From Acidobacteriota bacterium (lineage in GTDB: Bacteria > Acidobacteriota > Terriglobia > Acidiferrales > UBA7541): DNA of 64,000 nt. Shown piece by piece: positions 27,991-37,086 of this stretch (its first letter is position 1; each line of letters begins with the position of its first letter). The position numbers were made by a program, and so were the translations under genes. The DNA lies in the NCBI GenBank assembly GCA_013289585.1, contig JABCZR010000003.1:1-64000 (forward strand). The letters run 5' to 3'. The notes beneath the pieces are model-generated. The model did not search any database, had not been told where the DNA came from, and worked only from the letters and a program-made list of their open reading frames with translations.

Positions 27991-28689
27991 TTATTGCGTC
28001 TGGACCGTCCGGGGAAGGGAAGCCGCCGCCATCGGTCCCGATGGCGTCTCACTCTTTTTGGCTGCGTTTGCTTTGTTCTTCTCATAGCCGCGCTTCACGC
28101 GGCGCACGTAGGAAATTGTCTCGGCATACGGCGGCACGCGGCCATACTGCTGCACGCGCTCCGGTCCCGCGTTGTAAGCCGCCAGCGCAAGCACCAGATC
28201 ATTGTTGTACTTTTGCAGCAGGTCGCGCAGATAACGCGTCCCCGCATCGATATTTTCCTGCGGATCTTCGACGTTGCGCACTCCCAACTTCGCCGCGGTT
28301 TCCGGCAGCAGTTGCATCAGCCCGCGCGCATTCTTCCGCGACCTGGCTTTCGGATCAAAGTTGGATTCCACGGCGATAACGCTGGCAATCAGGCTGGCGT
28401 CCACGCTGTAGCGCGCCGCGGCCGCTTCTACCAGCTCACGATAAGGTGGCTGCACCACCGGCTGCACTGGCGCTGGCTTGAACACTTCTTCCGGTTCGAT
28501 GGACACGACTTCTTCGGCCGGAACTTCGACGGAACCTCCCGCCATCTGCAGGCGGTACTTATCATCCACGAGCTGATAGCCCGTCACTGTAAGCCGCTGG
28601 CCGCTGCGCAACACGACGTACTCCGCTCGAAGCGCGGGCGCTGCAAACAGCGCGATCGCCAACAGCAGCATGTGTTGCTTCAGGCGCAA
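27991..28689 (-). CDS. Lytic transglycosylase (SLT domain)
   Basis: 232 residues: a signal peptide (about 1-22), a short N-terminal domain ('VVLRSGQRLTVTGYQL') and an SLT goose-lysozyme-like domain. In the latter, 'IASVIAVESNFDPKARSRKNARGLMQLLPETA' carries the catalytic Glu and 'ALAAYNAGP' is also present. It cleaves peptidoglycan between MurNAc and GlcNAc. It is convergent with the secretion operon and may open the wall for the machine, but this is inference. Its start overlaps the HAD gene by ten bases. Confidence 0.85.
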   Translation of the reverse strand: MRLKQHMLLLAIALFAAPALRAEYVVLRSGQRLTVTGYQLVDDKYRLQMAGGSVEVPAEEVVSIEPEEVFKPAPVQPVVQPPYRELVEAAAARYSVDASLIASVIAVESNFDPKARSRKNARGLMQLLPETAAKLGVRNVEDPQENIDAGTRYLRDLLQKYNNDLVLALAAYNAGPERVQQYGRVPPYAETISYVRRVKRGYEKNKANAAKKSETPSGPMAAASLPRTVQTQ

Positions 28690-29531
28690 GACGCGGCCTC
28701 CCGCAAGGCAAAGTGCTCGATGGCCGTGGCCACACCGTTTTCGTCGTTCGTGCCGGTTTCATGCCAGCCGAACGCTTTCAATTCCGGCACGCTGTTGCCC
28801 ATCACCACGGGAATCCCCGCGAACGAAAGCATCTCCAGATCGTTGTGGTTGTCGCCGATGGCCATGACCTCTTCGCGTTCAAATCCCCGCAGCGCCGCCC
28901 ATTCCGCGAGCGTCGATCCTTTCGAACAAGTCGGATGAATTACGTCAATCATCGCGAAATCCTTGCTCGGGTACGAAGTCACCGCCAGCGTAAACTCCCC
29001 CACGAAGTCTGCGCCACGCAAAGCCGCCTCTGCTTCCCGCATGGGCTGGACGTTTCCGGAAAGCATCACCTGGATGGGGTCTTCTGTCAGGCAGCTTTCC
29101 AGAGGCTTCGCCAGCCCGATAAATTCCCTGTTGCGCGAGTAGTAGGCATACCGCAGAGAATCGTCCGGGTCCAGCGCTTCCAACATCACCTGGTTTTCCC
29201 TTGGCCGGTCGAACACCACAGCCGCGCCTTCTCGCCAGGGCCTCGTGAGTTCCAACACGCTTTCCGCAGTGCTTTGCGGCAGGAGATGCCGCAAATGCGT
29301 TTGCCCCTCTTTCGAACGAATCAGCGCGCCATTGTTCACAATCATGGTCAGCGGCGAATCCAGCTGCCGCGCCACCGGCATGGCAAAGTCATACCGCCTC
29401 CCGGTCACCAGCGCCACCTCAATGCCCCGGCGCGCCGCTTCTACGATCGCTGCCCGGTTGGCCTCCGGCAGTTGCCAGCGGCTGTCCAGCAGCGTGCCAT
29501 CAATATCCAGCGCAATCAGACGCACACTCAT
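28680..29531 (-). CDS. Cof-type HAD-superfamily phosphatase
   Basis: The 283-residue protein begins MSVRLIALDIDGTLL, containing the HAD motif I DxDGT (DIDGTLLDS). Motif II/III regions and 'GDNHNDLEML' (motif IV) follow, as in Cof/YidA-type phosphatases acting on sugar phosphates or nucleotides. The cap domain lies between about residues 80 and 190. It is the first gene of the minus-strand pair with the transglycosylase and diverges from thrC across 122 bases. Confidence 0.85.
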   Translation of the reverse strand: MSVRLIALDIDGTLLDSRWQLPEANRAAIVEAARRGIEVALVTGRRYDFAMPVARQLDSPLTMIVNNGALIRSKEGQTHLRHLLPQSTAESVLELTRPWREGAAVVFDRPRENQVMLEALDPDDSLRYAYYSRNREFIGLAKPLESCLTEDPIQVMLSGNVQPMREAEAALRGADFVGEFTLAVTSYPSKDFAMIDVIHPTCSKGSTLAEWAALRGFEREEVMAIGDNHNDLEMLSFAGIPVVMGNSVPELKAFGWHETGTNDENGVATAIEHFALREAASCA

Positions 29532-29656
29532 GGCTCAGTCGGCCGCCTCGCTTGCCTAGCCTCCATTGTAGCGTGAAATGAGATGCGCTTTCGGCTGTCC
29601 TGACGGCCAGGGTGCCCCAAAATAGCCAAAAAGGCCTGTGCTAGAATTTCACGGTG

Positions 29657-30847
29657 ATGAATAAACCCTTAAACGTCCTTGAACTGGAATGCTCGGCTTG
29701 CGGCAAAAAATACGATGCAAATGTCGAACAGCATCTGTGTACGTGCGGGAAGCCTCTCCTGGCGCGCTACGACCTGCGCCGTGCTGCCACCACACTGACC
29801 CTCGAGAATCTAAAAGCCCGCCCGCGGACCCTTTGGCGCTACGCGGAGGTGCTTCCCAACGACCCTCCCGTCTCTCTCGGCGAAGGCATGACCGCCCTGG
29901 TGCCCGTGCCGCGTTTAGGTGCCTCCATGGGCTTGCAGCGCCTCTATGTGAAAGACGAAGGCCTGAATCCCACTGGCTCATTTAAAGCCCGTGGAATGAC
30001 CGCCGCCGTCACCCGCGCGAAACAGCTCGGCGCAAAGGCTTTGGCCGCTCCCACGGCGGGCAACGCCGGAGGCGCGCTCGCTGCCTATGCCGCAGCTGCC
30101 GGCCTCCCCGCGGTAATTGTGATGCCTGCGGATACTCCCGTAGCCAATGTCATGGAATGCCAGGCTTTCGGCGCAAAGGTCGTGAAGCTGAACGGTCTGA
30201 TCTCCGATTGTGGCAAGTACGTGGCCGAACACAAAGACCGTGAAGGCTGGTACGACGTCTCCACGCTGAAAGAGCCGTATCGCATCGAAGGCAAAAAAAC
30301 CATGGGTTACGAACTGTGGGAGCAATTCGAAGGAAAACTTCCCGACGTCATTCTCTATCCTACTGGCGGCGGCGTGGGACTGATCGGCATGTGCAAAGCC
30401 TTCGACGAAATGCAGGAGATGGGTTGGATCGGCGCCGCGCGACCGCGCATGGTGGCTGTGCAGGCCGAAGGTTGCGCTCCTATCGTCAGAGCCTGGGAAG
30501 CGCACCAGGATTCGGCTGAGTTCTTCAAGAACGCCGCGACCATCGCTTCCGGCTTGCGCGTTCCCGGCCCGCTGGGCGATCTTCTGATCCTGAGCAAGCT
30601 TCGCCAAACCAAAGGCACCGCCCTCACAGTCAGCGACGAAGAGATGCTCCACGCCGGCAGGGAACTGGCTTCGCTCGAAGGCATATTTGCCGCGCCGGAG
30701 GGAGCCGCAACGGTGATCGCTGCGCGCAAACTCGCAGCATCCGGCTGGATTGCGCCACACGAATCCGTGGTCCTCTTCAACACCGGCACCGGCTACAAAT
30801 ACGCGGAGGCCTGGCAGCGCGCGTTGCAGTCCGCGCAACCGGTCTAA
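29657..30847 (+). CDS. thrC: Threonine synthase
   Basis: About 396 residues. The N-terminal 'LECSACGKKYDANVEQHLCTCGKPL' carries a CxxC/CxC zinc-ribbon-like part seen in one ThrC class. The PLP lysine sits in 'NPTGSFKARGM' and 'TAGNAGGALAAYAA' binds the phosphate. ThrC makes threonine from O-phosphohomoserine. The ATG at 29657 is preferred over GTG 29654. The next gene begins four bases after its stop. Confidence 0.9.
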   Translation: MNKPLNVLELECSACGKKYDANVEQHLCTCGKPLLARYDLRRAATTLTLENLKARPRTLWRYAEVLPNDPPVSLGEGMTALVPVPRLGASMGLQRLYVKDEGLNPTGSFKARGMTAAVTRAKQLGAKALAAPTAGNAGGALAAYAAAAGLPAVIVMPADTPVANVMECQAFGAKVVKLNGLISDCGKYVAEHKDREGWYDVSTLKEPYRIEGKKTMGYELWEQFEGKLPDVILYPTGGGVGLIGMCKAFDEMQEMGWIGAARPRMVAVQAEGCAPIVRAWEAHQDSAEFFKNAATIASGLRVPGPLGDLLILSKLRQTKGTALTVSDEEMLHAGRELASLEGIFAAPEGAATVIAARKLAASGWIAPHESVVLFNTGTGYKYAEAWQRALQSAQPV

Positions 30848-30851
30848 AAAC

Positions 30852-32063
30852 ATGGCTACACACAGACTGTATTACGACGACTCGTTCGAAAAGGAATTCA
30901 CCGCAAAGGTGCTCGCTTGTGATCCGGCGTTGATCCTGCCATCCCCGGAAGCCAAAGCCCCGGCTTGGGAGGTCGTTCTTGATCGCACCGCCTTTTACCC
31001 TACTTCCGGCGGACAGCCACACGACATCGGCAAGCTTGGCGACGCCAACGTTTTCGACGTCCGTGATGATGGAGATGAAGTCGTCCACCTTGTCGACCAG
31101 CCGCTCGAACCCGGAGGAGTACAAGGTTGCATTCACTGGCCCCGCCGCTTCGACCACATGCAGCAGCACACCGGCCAGCATCTGCTTTCCGCGATGTTTT
31201 TGGAACGCTTCGGCCTTCCCACGGTTTCCTTCCATCTTGGAAATGAAATTTGCACCATCGACTTGCGTGGCCCCGAGCCCACCGAGCTGATGCTGGAAGG
31301 CGCTGAGCGTGCCGCGAACCAAGTCATTTTCGAAGACCGTCCCGTCGCCGTGCGCTATGGCACCGCGGACCAGTTGTCTCAGCTTGGCGTTCGAAAGGAA
31401 GTCGAGCGCGAGGGCATCCTGCGTGCCATTGAAATCGAAGCCGCGGACTTGCAGCCCTGCGGCGGAACGCACGTTAAACGCACGGGCCAGATCGGCACGC
31501 TCCTCGTTCGCCGCTGCGCCAAAGTCCGGCAAGATTGGCGCGTCGAATTTTTCTGCGGTGGCCGCGCCGAACGCAGCGCTCGCCACGATTTTTTGCAATT
31601 GCGCCAGGCGGCGGAAAAATTGAGTTGCGCCCCCGATGAGGTCCTCTCCGCCGCCGCGCGCGCCCTCTCCGAGCGTGACGCGAACTTCAAAAGTCTCCGT
31701 GCAATGCTGGAGCGCCTGGCTAAAGTAGAAGCCACCCTCACGCTACAAGCCACCTCATTCGGCCCTCAAGGCATCCGCATCATCGCGCGCGTATTCGAGG
31801 GCGTGCCGGCCGAATATCTCACCTTCTTCGCCGCGGAAATCACAAAATCCGAAAAAACAGTCGCGGTCCTCGCCGGAACCGATGAAGGCAATTTGCACTT
31901 CGCTCAGCATCCTTCCGCAGGAAAAGATATGAGTGCTCTCCTCAAGCAGGTCCTCGAAAAACTCGGCGGTAAAGGCGGCGGTACACGCGATTTCGCCCGA
32001 GGAAAACTAGCCAATCCCACGAGTGCCCAACAAGCTCTCGATGCCGCCAAGTCCCTCGTCTAG
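30852..32063 (+). CDS. Alanyl-tRNA editing protein (AlaX-like) with DHHA1 domain
   Basis: 403 residues: 'FYPTSGGQPHD' (about 48-58), the zinc site 'HTGQHLLSA' (His106, His110) and 'CGGTHVKRTGQIG', which are the AlaRS editing-domain hallmarks. A C-terminal DHHA1-like Gly-rich segment 'GGKGGGTRDFARG' follows. It would deacylate mischarged Ser-tRNA(Ala). Coupling to thrC is by position only (four-base gap, no Shine-Dalgarno sequence). Full AlaRS is ruled out by the missing catalytic domain. Confidence 0.88.
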   Translation: MATHRLYYDDSFEKEFTAKVLACDPALILPSPEAKAPAWEVVLDRTAFYPTSGGQPHDIGKLGDANVFDVRDDGDEVVHLVDQPLEPGGVQGCIHWPRRFDHMQQHTGQHLLSAMFLERFGLPTVSFHLGNEICTIDLRGPEPTELMLEGAERAANQVIFEDRPVAVRYGTADQLSQLGVRKEVEREGILRAIEIEAADLQPCGGTHVKRTGQIGTLLVRRCAKVRQDWRVEFFCGGRAERSARHDFLQLRQAAEKLSCAPDEVLSAAARALSERDANFKSLRAMLERLAKVEATLTLQATSFGPQGIRIIARVFEGVPAEYLTFFAAEITKSEKTVAVLAGTDEGNLHFAQHPSAGKDMSALLKQVLEKLGGKGGGTRDFARGKLANPTSAQQALDAAKSLV

Positions 32064-32242
32064 GAATACCGGGGAATATATTCTGCCCTGGCGCGTCAAA
32101 ACCGGGAGAGAACCGCGTAAATCCCCACGGATTTCCGTTCTTGTAGGCCGAATATTGACGACATGACCGGTTTTCTGACTTTCTGCGATTTCGCTTCGGA
32201 GAGTGTCTCACGTGGGGAATTCGACGCTGGCCTTGCCGGCAT

Positions 32243-34105
32243 TCACGGCTGCAAGAGGGGCACACATGCCTCGATCCTCGTCCCCTTCCCAGGTTCTGAA
32301 TGAATCTCGAATTGCCCACCTACCAGGCGTACACGTTCTCTCATGCCTCGGATACCCAAACCCACTTTATTTCCCGTCTCCTTCGCATCGAATCCAGCGC
32401 CATCGTCACACACCGAGAGAAACAATCTGTCACCGGTCTTGTGCAAATTCACTTGTGCCCGTGCCGCTCCGCTATGCTTCTTCAAATTCTGAAGGCTTTC
32501 CTGGACGATACGGAATAAACACAGAGCCACGTTGGGATGCACGCCAGGTGGAATGTTCTCGGAACAAAATGCAATTTCAATACCCTGTCGAGCGGCAAAT
32601 TCCTTACATAACCCACTGACTCCCGGGACAAGTCCCAGGCTCTTTAGCGCGGATGGATGCAGGCGATGGGATACTGTGTGTAAATCGGCGCCCAGCTCGC
32701 TGGCTGAATTGTAAAGCTCGTCTAGTTGTCGCTTCGCAGCTTGTGTTGAGTCCGGTAATGTTTCCGAAACATTTTCCAAACCTAGCGCGAGTAGCGCCAG
32801 ACGCTGGCTAAAGTCGTCGTGGAGTTCCGATGCCAGTCGGCTTCGCTCCATTTCCTGCGCGTTAATCAACAGGCCGCTGAGCTGTAACTGAGCATCTCTC
32901 GCCTGCTTGAGTCGTCGTCGGCTAAACTGAAGGTGGGCGGCGAGGGCGGATAAACTGAGGATGGTGATCAGGCCACTGATCCAAATCCATTTGGTGCGTT
33001 CCCATATGGACAATTCACGGAAAATCACGATGCTGCCGGATGGAAGGTCGCTTTCCCTGAATCCCCACCGACGTAGAGCTCGCCAATCGAACAGATAGAC
33101 GTTGTTATTCCGCACGATGGGGATTTCCTGTGGCTTTGCTCCGTCGAGTATCCGCACAGCCATCCCCGCAGCAACCTGGCCGTCTGCGGCCCAGCTCAAC
33201 ACATTGCCACCCACCGTTCCTTTCCCGACATCTACGTCATCTACAACAAAGACGGGTGCATTTGCAGCGCCGACAACCATGGGAACGGACTGGGCTGCGT
33301 CAATGAAGTATGCTCCTGAAGCATCCTCCATAATCGACGTGTGATAGACGATGGTTTTGCTCGGCAACCGCCTCAGTCGCTCAAGGAGCGCAGGCATGGC
33401 CAGGTTCGTGAGGTATGTAAACTCAAATTGCGACTCGTACTTACGCAAACTTTCCTTGGTGACGGCCTCAAGGCCCCGGTCAAACGGTCCTACCCCACCT
33501 ACAACAACCACGTGCTTGGTGTCGGGTTGCAAGTGTAGCGCCGCAATCAAGGTCTTTTCTGGCTGTGCAACTCCCCAAACACCGGTAAAGTGAGAGTCCG
33601 GCTTTAACTCGTCTAGCATTTCCTGTGTACTTCCGCAGAAGATGATCGGAATATTCGGAAACGCACTTTCATGCGATTCAACCATGAACTTGAGAGACGC
33701 TGGTCCGACAGTGATGATCACGTCGGGCTTACGGTCTGAGTATTTGCGAATGAACCATTCACGAAACCGGTGCTGGGAAGCTTCGTCTGGAAAGAGAGTG
33801 GCTTCAAGATTCTCGTTGTAAAGTTCGATGTGGTATGGAGAGCTCTCTAGACCAATAGCAATCGCCCGATCCAGGAGAGCAATTCCAGGCGACGAAATAG
33901 AACCAAAGTCATTGAAAATGAGGACGCGCCGGACTGCTCTTGTTGGCTGCGCCAGGATCGATTGTGGAAAGAGAAAAGCGGCAACGAAAACTAGAATCAG
34001 GGCAAACCTTGCTCCTTCTGGTCGCCCTTGCGGACAACACCCAGAATTGCACCCACTACGGGCTCTAGATTCACCCGCCAAGCAATGCTCCACTGGAGCC
34101 GACAC
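32243..34105 (-). CDS. NarL-type sensor kinase with ABC-substrate-binding-like sensor domain
   Basis: About 620 residues from GTG 34105, which has GGAG seven bases upstream; TTG 34123 is the alternative and there is no ATG. The protein has a signal/anchor at about 34-53, then an ABC_sub_bind-like periplasmic domain ('VLIFNDFGS', 'PDVIITVGPASLKFM', 'TKHVVVVGGVGPFDR'), a membrane helix ('WIWISGLITILSLSALAAHL'), a HisKA_3 H-box ('ASELHDDFSQRLALLA') and HATPase ('LGIRGMRERV'). Its partner is the regulator just upstream. A paralogue lies at 63073. Confidence 0.85.
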   Translation of the reverse strand: MSAPVEHCLAGESRARSGCNSGCCPQGRPEGARFALILVFVAAFLFPQSILAQPTRAVRRVLIFNDFGSISSPGIALLDRAIAIGLESSPYHIELYNENLEATLFPDEASQHRFREWFIRKYSDRKPDVIITVGPASLKFMVESHESAFPNIPIIFCGSTQEMLDELKPDSHFTGVWGVAQPEKTLIAALHLQPDTKHVVVVGGVGPFDRGLEAVTKESLRKYESQFEFTYLTNLAMPALLERLRRLPSKTIVYHTSIMEDASGAYFIDAAQSVPMVVGAANAPVFVVDDVDVGKGTVGGNVLSWAADGQVAAGMAVRILDGAKPQEIPIVRNNNVYLFDWRALRRWGFRESDLPSGSIVIFRELSIWERTKWIWISGLITILSLSALAAHLQFSRRRLKQARDAQLQLSGLLINAQEMERSRLASELHDDFSQRLALLALGLENVSETLPDSTQAAKRQLDELYNSASELGADLHTVSHRLHPSALKSLGLVPGVSGLCKEFAARQGIEIAFCSENIPPGVHPNVALCLFRIVQESLQNLKKHSGAARAQVNLHKTGDRLFLSVCDDGAGFDAKETGNKVGLGIRGMRERVRLVGGQFEIHSEPGKGTRIEACVPLLQP

Positions 34106-34146
34106 AAGCAATCTCCACGGCAATTCTCAACGAAGCAAGGCTAACA

Positions 34147-34365
34147 CTAACACTGACTGAAGAATGTTGTCTCTAATTCCTGTGTTCCGAGTAAAGCCAC
34201 TAACTGACGGCCTAATGTCTGCTCCTGGAAGGACTTAGCGCTGGAAAGCCACATAGAATTGAAACGCCGAGCTGGAGGCACGAGTGCTATGGCCTTTGCC
34301 TCACGGGGACACGTGGTGGCGTGACCGGGGATACAGAACTTGTAGGTCCTGTGTGCAGCATTCAC
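34147..34365 (-). CDS. Possible small protein between regulator and kinase
   Basis: A 72-residue reading frame spans almost exactly the gap between the response-regulator and kinase genes, in the same direction. It holds several Cys/His residues ('FCIPGHATTCPREAK') and no recognised domain. No convincing ribosome-binding site is seen, and other frames in this gap have stops, so it could be a chance frame. Confidence 0.25.
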   Translation of the reverse strand: MNAAHRTYKFCIPGHATTCPREAKAIALVPPARRFNSMWLSSAKSFQEQTLGRQLVALLGTQELETTFFSQC

Positions 34366-34374
34366 GCAGGGCGG

Positions 34375-35034
34375 TTAGGGCCTGAGCGAGATCAATCTCT
34401 TCTTTAAGGCAAATAAGACCAGGTCGGCGTTGCTCCGAAGGTTGAAAGCCACCATGATGTGGTGCTTATGGAATTCCACAGTCTTTTCACTCAAGTTGAG
34501 CAACCCCGCGATTTGCTTCATGGGCTGGCCTTCGGCAAACATCTGTACGATTTCCCGCTGTCGTGGAGTCATTTCCCTGGAATACTGTCGCGCCCGAGCT
34601 TTTGTAGCAACCCAATCATCTGCTCTCAACTTGGGAGTCAAATAGGATTTCCGGTGCAACACATGATCAATCGCCTTTAGCAGTTCCGTCCCAGCCGCGT
34701 GCTTGAGGACAAATCCGATCGACCCAAGTTCGAGAGCCGCTGCGGCAAGATTGGGGTCGTCTTGCATCGTCAGGAAGACGAACTTGATGTTGGGAAGTTG
34801 TGACTTGATTGTCCGCGCAGCATCTATTCCATTCAGGAGCGGCATGCCGACGTCCACAATAATCAAGTCCGGCTGGAGTCGTATGGTTTCCGCCACCAGA
34901 GCACGACCGTCCAGCACTACCCCTATAACGGTATAAGTCTTTTCCAGATAGAGCCGCAACGTCTCAGCGAAGATGGCGTGGTCATCCGCGATTAAGAGGC
35001 GCGGAACTGTCCCATGAGCAGACACATTTTCCAT
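34375..35034 (-). CDS. NarL/LuxR-family response regulator
   Basis: 219 residues: receiver (acidic pair DD in IADDHA, phospho-acceptor Asp61 in IIVDVGMP) and a C-terminal LuxR helix-turn-helix ('MTPRQREIVQMFAEGQPMKQIAGLLNLSEKTVEFHKHHIM'-type segment; about 155-195). AAGGA precedes the ATG. A 16-bp palindrome lies 234 bases upstream of its start, suggesting autoregulation. It is the best candidate to bind the nine CTAGGG...CCCTAG sites of this region; that link is inferred. Confidence 0.9.
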   Translation of the reverse strand: MENVSAHGTVPRLLIADDHAIFAETLRLYLEKTYTVIGVVLDGRALVAETIRLQPDLIIVDVGMPLLNGIDAARTIKSQLPNIKFVFLTMQDDPNLAAAALELGSIGFVLKHAAGTELLKAIDHVLHRKSYLTPKLRADDWVATKARARQYSREMTPRQREIVQMFAEGQPMKQIAGLLNLSEKTVEFHKHHIMVAFNLRSNADLVLFALKKRLISLRP

Positions 35035-35623
35035 GAGGTGTCCTTGCGTCCTACTGGTATGTCACGACCAGTAAGGACTTGGTGACAGAATTCAGCCTTG
35101 GAAAACAACGGGGTCAGGGTCGGGGGTACCGAGCTCCGGGCCCGCCTACAAATCGGAGTAACCATACAGCGCCTCTGGCCACTGTCTACTGTCAAAAGTA
35201 ACAGCAAATCACATGGTTACTTATGGCAACCTTGCCATTTTTGTCCGAACTTCCTCAGTGCACCATGGTTAGGGGTTTCCCTAGTTGGAGATATGAAAAC
35301 CGTACTCTAATCTATAGCTGGCTGCGGGCACATTTCGGCCCGGATCGCCTGCGAACGCTTACAAGGGTGTGGTTCATTGCATCAGGCCTAACTGGACTAT
35401 GGCTCTAGCTGATTGAGGATGAAGTGAAACCACCGCGCGTCATTTTGGACGATGAACCGCGAACCATCGCATTTCATAAGTACCGCGCGATGGAGGAATG
35501 GGAAGACCAATGCAGGGCCGGTCCAATTCGCCATCAAGAACCATTCCCAGTCGACACGCTCCAACTACCAGATTCAGCGTTTTTAGCTATGAGCAGTACT
35601 GGGCGCTAGAAAGGGTGATACAA
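35035..35623. other. Divergent spacer between response regulator and SYLF gene
   Basis: This 589-base spacer contains the palindrome at 35269-35284. A 61-codon frame from GTG 35424 to 35609 (beginning KPPRVILDDEPRT after the start) has a GAGGA just upstream but no recognised family, so it is a doubtful small gene. No other coding signal was found. Confidence 0.4.
35269..35284. promoter_or_regulatory. Palindromic operator, site 1
   Basis: TTAGGGGTTTCCCTAG matches CTAGGGATTTCCCTAG at 14 of 16 positions. It lies 234 bases before the response-regulator start and 339 before the SYLF ATG. Confidence 0.6.
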
Positions 35624-36301
35624 ATGAAAAACAATTTGATCGCAGTCTTGCTCTGTTTGGCAGCGGCGGCTCCGGCTCATGGCCAGAAGGCGGATAAGCG
35701 GCTCGCAGAGTCAACCGCGGTCCTGAAAACAATCTTGGCCAAGAACGACATACCCAATGGACTGCTGAACAAAGCGGAGTGTGTCATGGTTTATCCCAGC
35801 GTGAAGAAGGTGGGTCTGGGCATCAGTGGTAGGGGCTATGGTCGTGGTGTGCTGGTGTGCCGTACCGGACCCAAAATGGAAGGCAAATGGGGAGCACCAA
35901 TCATGTACACGCTGGACACTCATAGCTTTGGTGCACAAATAGGGTCCTCCTCCACCGACTACGTTCTTCTAGTGATGAGCCAGCGAGGCGCCGAAAAGGT
36001 CCTGTCCGGCAAGCTGAAGCTCGGCGCAGGCGCCTCTGCTGTGGCAGGGCCGTCGGGAGCGAACGCCAGCGACTTCAACGATCCGAATGTGGACATCTTG
36101 TCGTATTCGCGGTCGGAAGGACTATTTGCAGGTGCTTCCCTCGGAACTGCTTCGATGGAGGCCGACGATGATATAAATAAGGAGCTCTATGGAAAGGAAA
36201 TCGATGCCGCTCAGATGGTGCGTGATGGCCAAACGCCCGTACCGCCTGGCGCCCAGCCATTGATCGCCGTGCTGCGAAAGGCGTCGCCGAAGCACATGTA
36301 A
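35624..36301 (+). CDS. SYLF-domain (YSC84-like) lipid-binding protein
   Basis: 225 residues: a signal peptide (MKNNLIAVLLCLAAAAPAHG-QK), then the SYLF pattern 'AECVMVYPSVKKVGLGISGRGYGRGVLVCR' and 'SFGAQIGSSSTDYVLLVMSQRGAEKVLSGKLKLGAGASAVAGP'. SYLF proteins bind phosphoinositides or other lipids in eukaryotes and are common secreted proteins of unknown role in Acidobacteriota. The ATG at 35624 is chosen because the signal peptide and AGGG box fit. The stop is three bases from a decayed MEDS frame. Confidence 0.88.
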   Translation: MKNNLIAVLLCLAAAAPAHGQKADKRLAESTAVLKTILAKNDIPNGLLNKAECVMVYPSVKKVGLGISGRGYGRGVLVCRTGPKMEGKWGAPIMYTLDTHSFGAQIGSSSTDYVLLVMSQRGAEKVLSGKLKLGAGASAVAGPSGANASDFNDPNVDILSYSRSEGLFAGASLGTASMEADDDINKELYGKEIDAAQMVRDGQTPVPPGAQPLIAVLRKASPKHM

Positions 36302-36304
36302 GGT

Positions 36305-36655
36305 TTGTTCGCAAGCGCAACCCGTGAGCTGGTGGATACACTTTCCACATTCATGGTCAATGACTGGCCTGACGCGTATCGGTTTTTTGAGGTCTTCGGA
36401 AATCTCATACAGTCAACATCGAATGCGGCAAAGGCAGAACATCCCCGGCTGCGATTTGCGGCGAAGGTGTTGCTCTCTTGTGGGCAGGAGGTAAAAGGGA
36501 GGCGGCGATTCGCGTCGAACAGCTCAGCAAACATTCTTACGGAAACCTACAAAGTGGACATTCTTTGTGCGTATCCGTTCAACCTTCTCATCCAAGAAGA
36601 TGGACATGCGTTCGGAACCATCTGTTCAGAACTTTCAGCGGTTTATTCGGCGTGA
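36305..36655 (+). pseudogene. Decayed MEDS-domain (DcmR-type sensory) gene fragment
   Basis: The frame from 36305 reads 'ELVDTLSTFMVNDWPDAYRF' and later 'YKVDILCAYPFNLLIQEDGH'. Between them, the family's 'LLWAGGKREAAIRVEQL' appears only in the next frame (about 36470-36540). Two offsetting frameshifts are therefore needed to read one MEDS domain. The N-terminal half of the domain is missing. MEDS proteins are sensory or regulatory. This is a remnant. Confidence 0.7.
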
Positions 36656-36714
36656 GTCTGCATTTCCCTAACGATTTAACGAGAGTTTGGTACAGGCGTC
36701 AAAGCCTTCGAGGC

Positions 36715-37011
36715 TTAATCTTTCTCTTTTTTTTGCATCGCCTCTCTAGCTTTTTCAAGTTTGTCTTCAAGGGCGGCTGCTTTTTCCACAGCCTCACGAA
36801 GTGCTCTGCGCCATTCGTCCGGAGAGTAGGCAGGTTCGCCGCTACCACGGCGTCCCACTTCCATGCCGAAGGTGGCTCCGGCAGAAAAAATTTCGACAAT
36901 TTCCGGGTCCGCGACAACCCACGCTTCGCTCAGGCGGCCTTCTGCTTTCCAACTCGCGGTCATTTTTGCCTGCTCAGCTTTCATTTCTGCGAAGCTGCTT
37001 CTTTGTGCCAT
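36715..37011 (-). CDS. Small charged hypothetical protein
   Basis: 98 residues from ATG 37011, with GGAGG seven bases upstream. The sequence is hydrophilic with a C-terminal coiled-coil-like stretch ('ALREAVEKAAALEDKLEKAREAMQKKEK') and ends in lysines. No family is recognised. It lies downstream of the YceI gene on the same strand, 75 bases away, and may share its transcript. Confidence 0.55.
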   Translation of the reverse strand: MAQRSSFAEMKAEQAKMTASWKAEGRLSEAWVVADPEIVEIFSAGATFGMEVGRRGSGEPAYSPDEWRRALREAVEKAAALEDKLEKAREAMQKKEKD

Positions 37012-37086
37012 TCTCAAGCCTCCGGAGTATCTTTCGCAGTGTGGAAGGTATCCCCCAGCGGGCCCACGGGAAAGGGCAAGCTTGTT

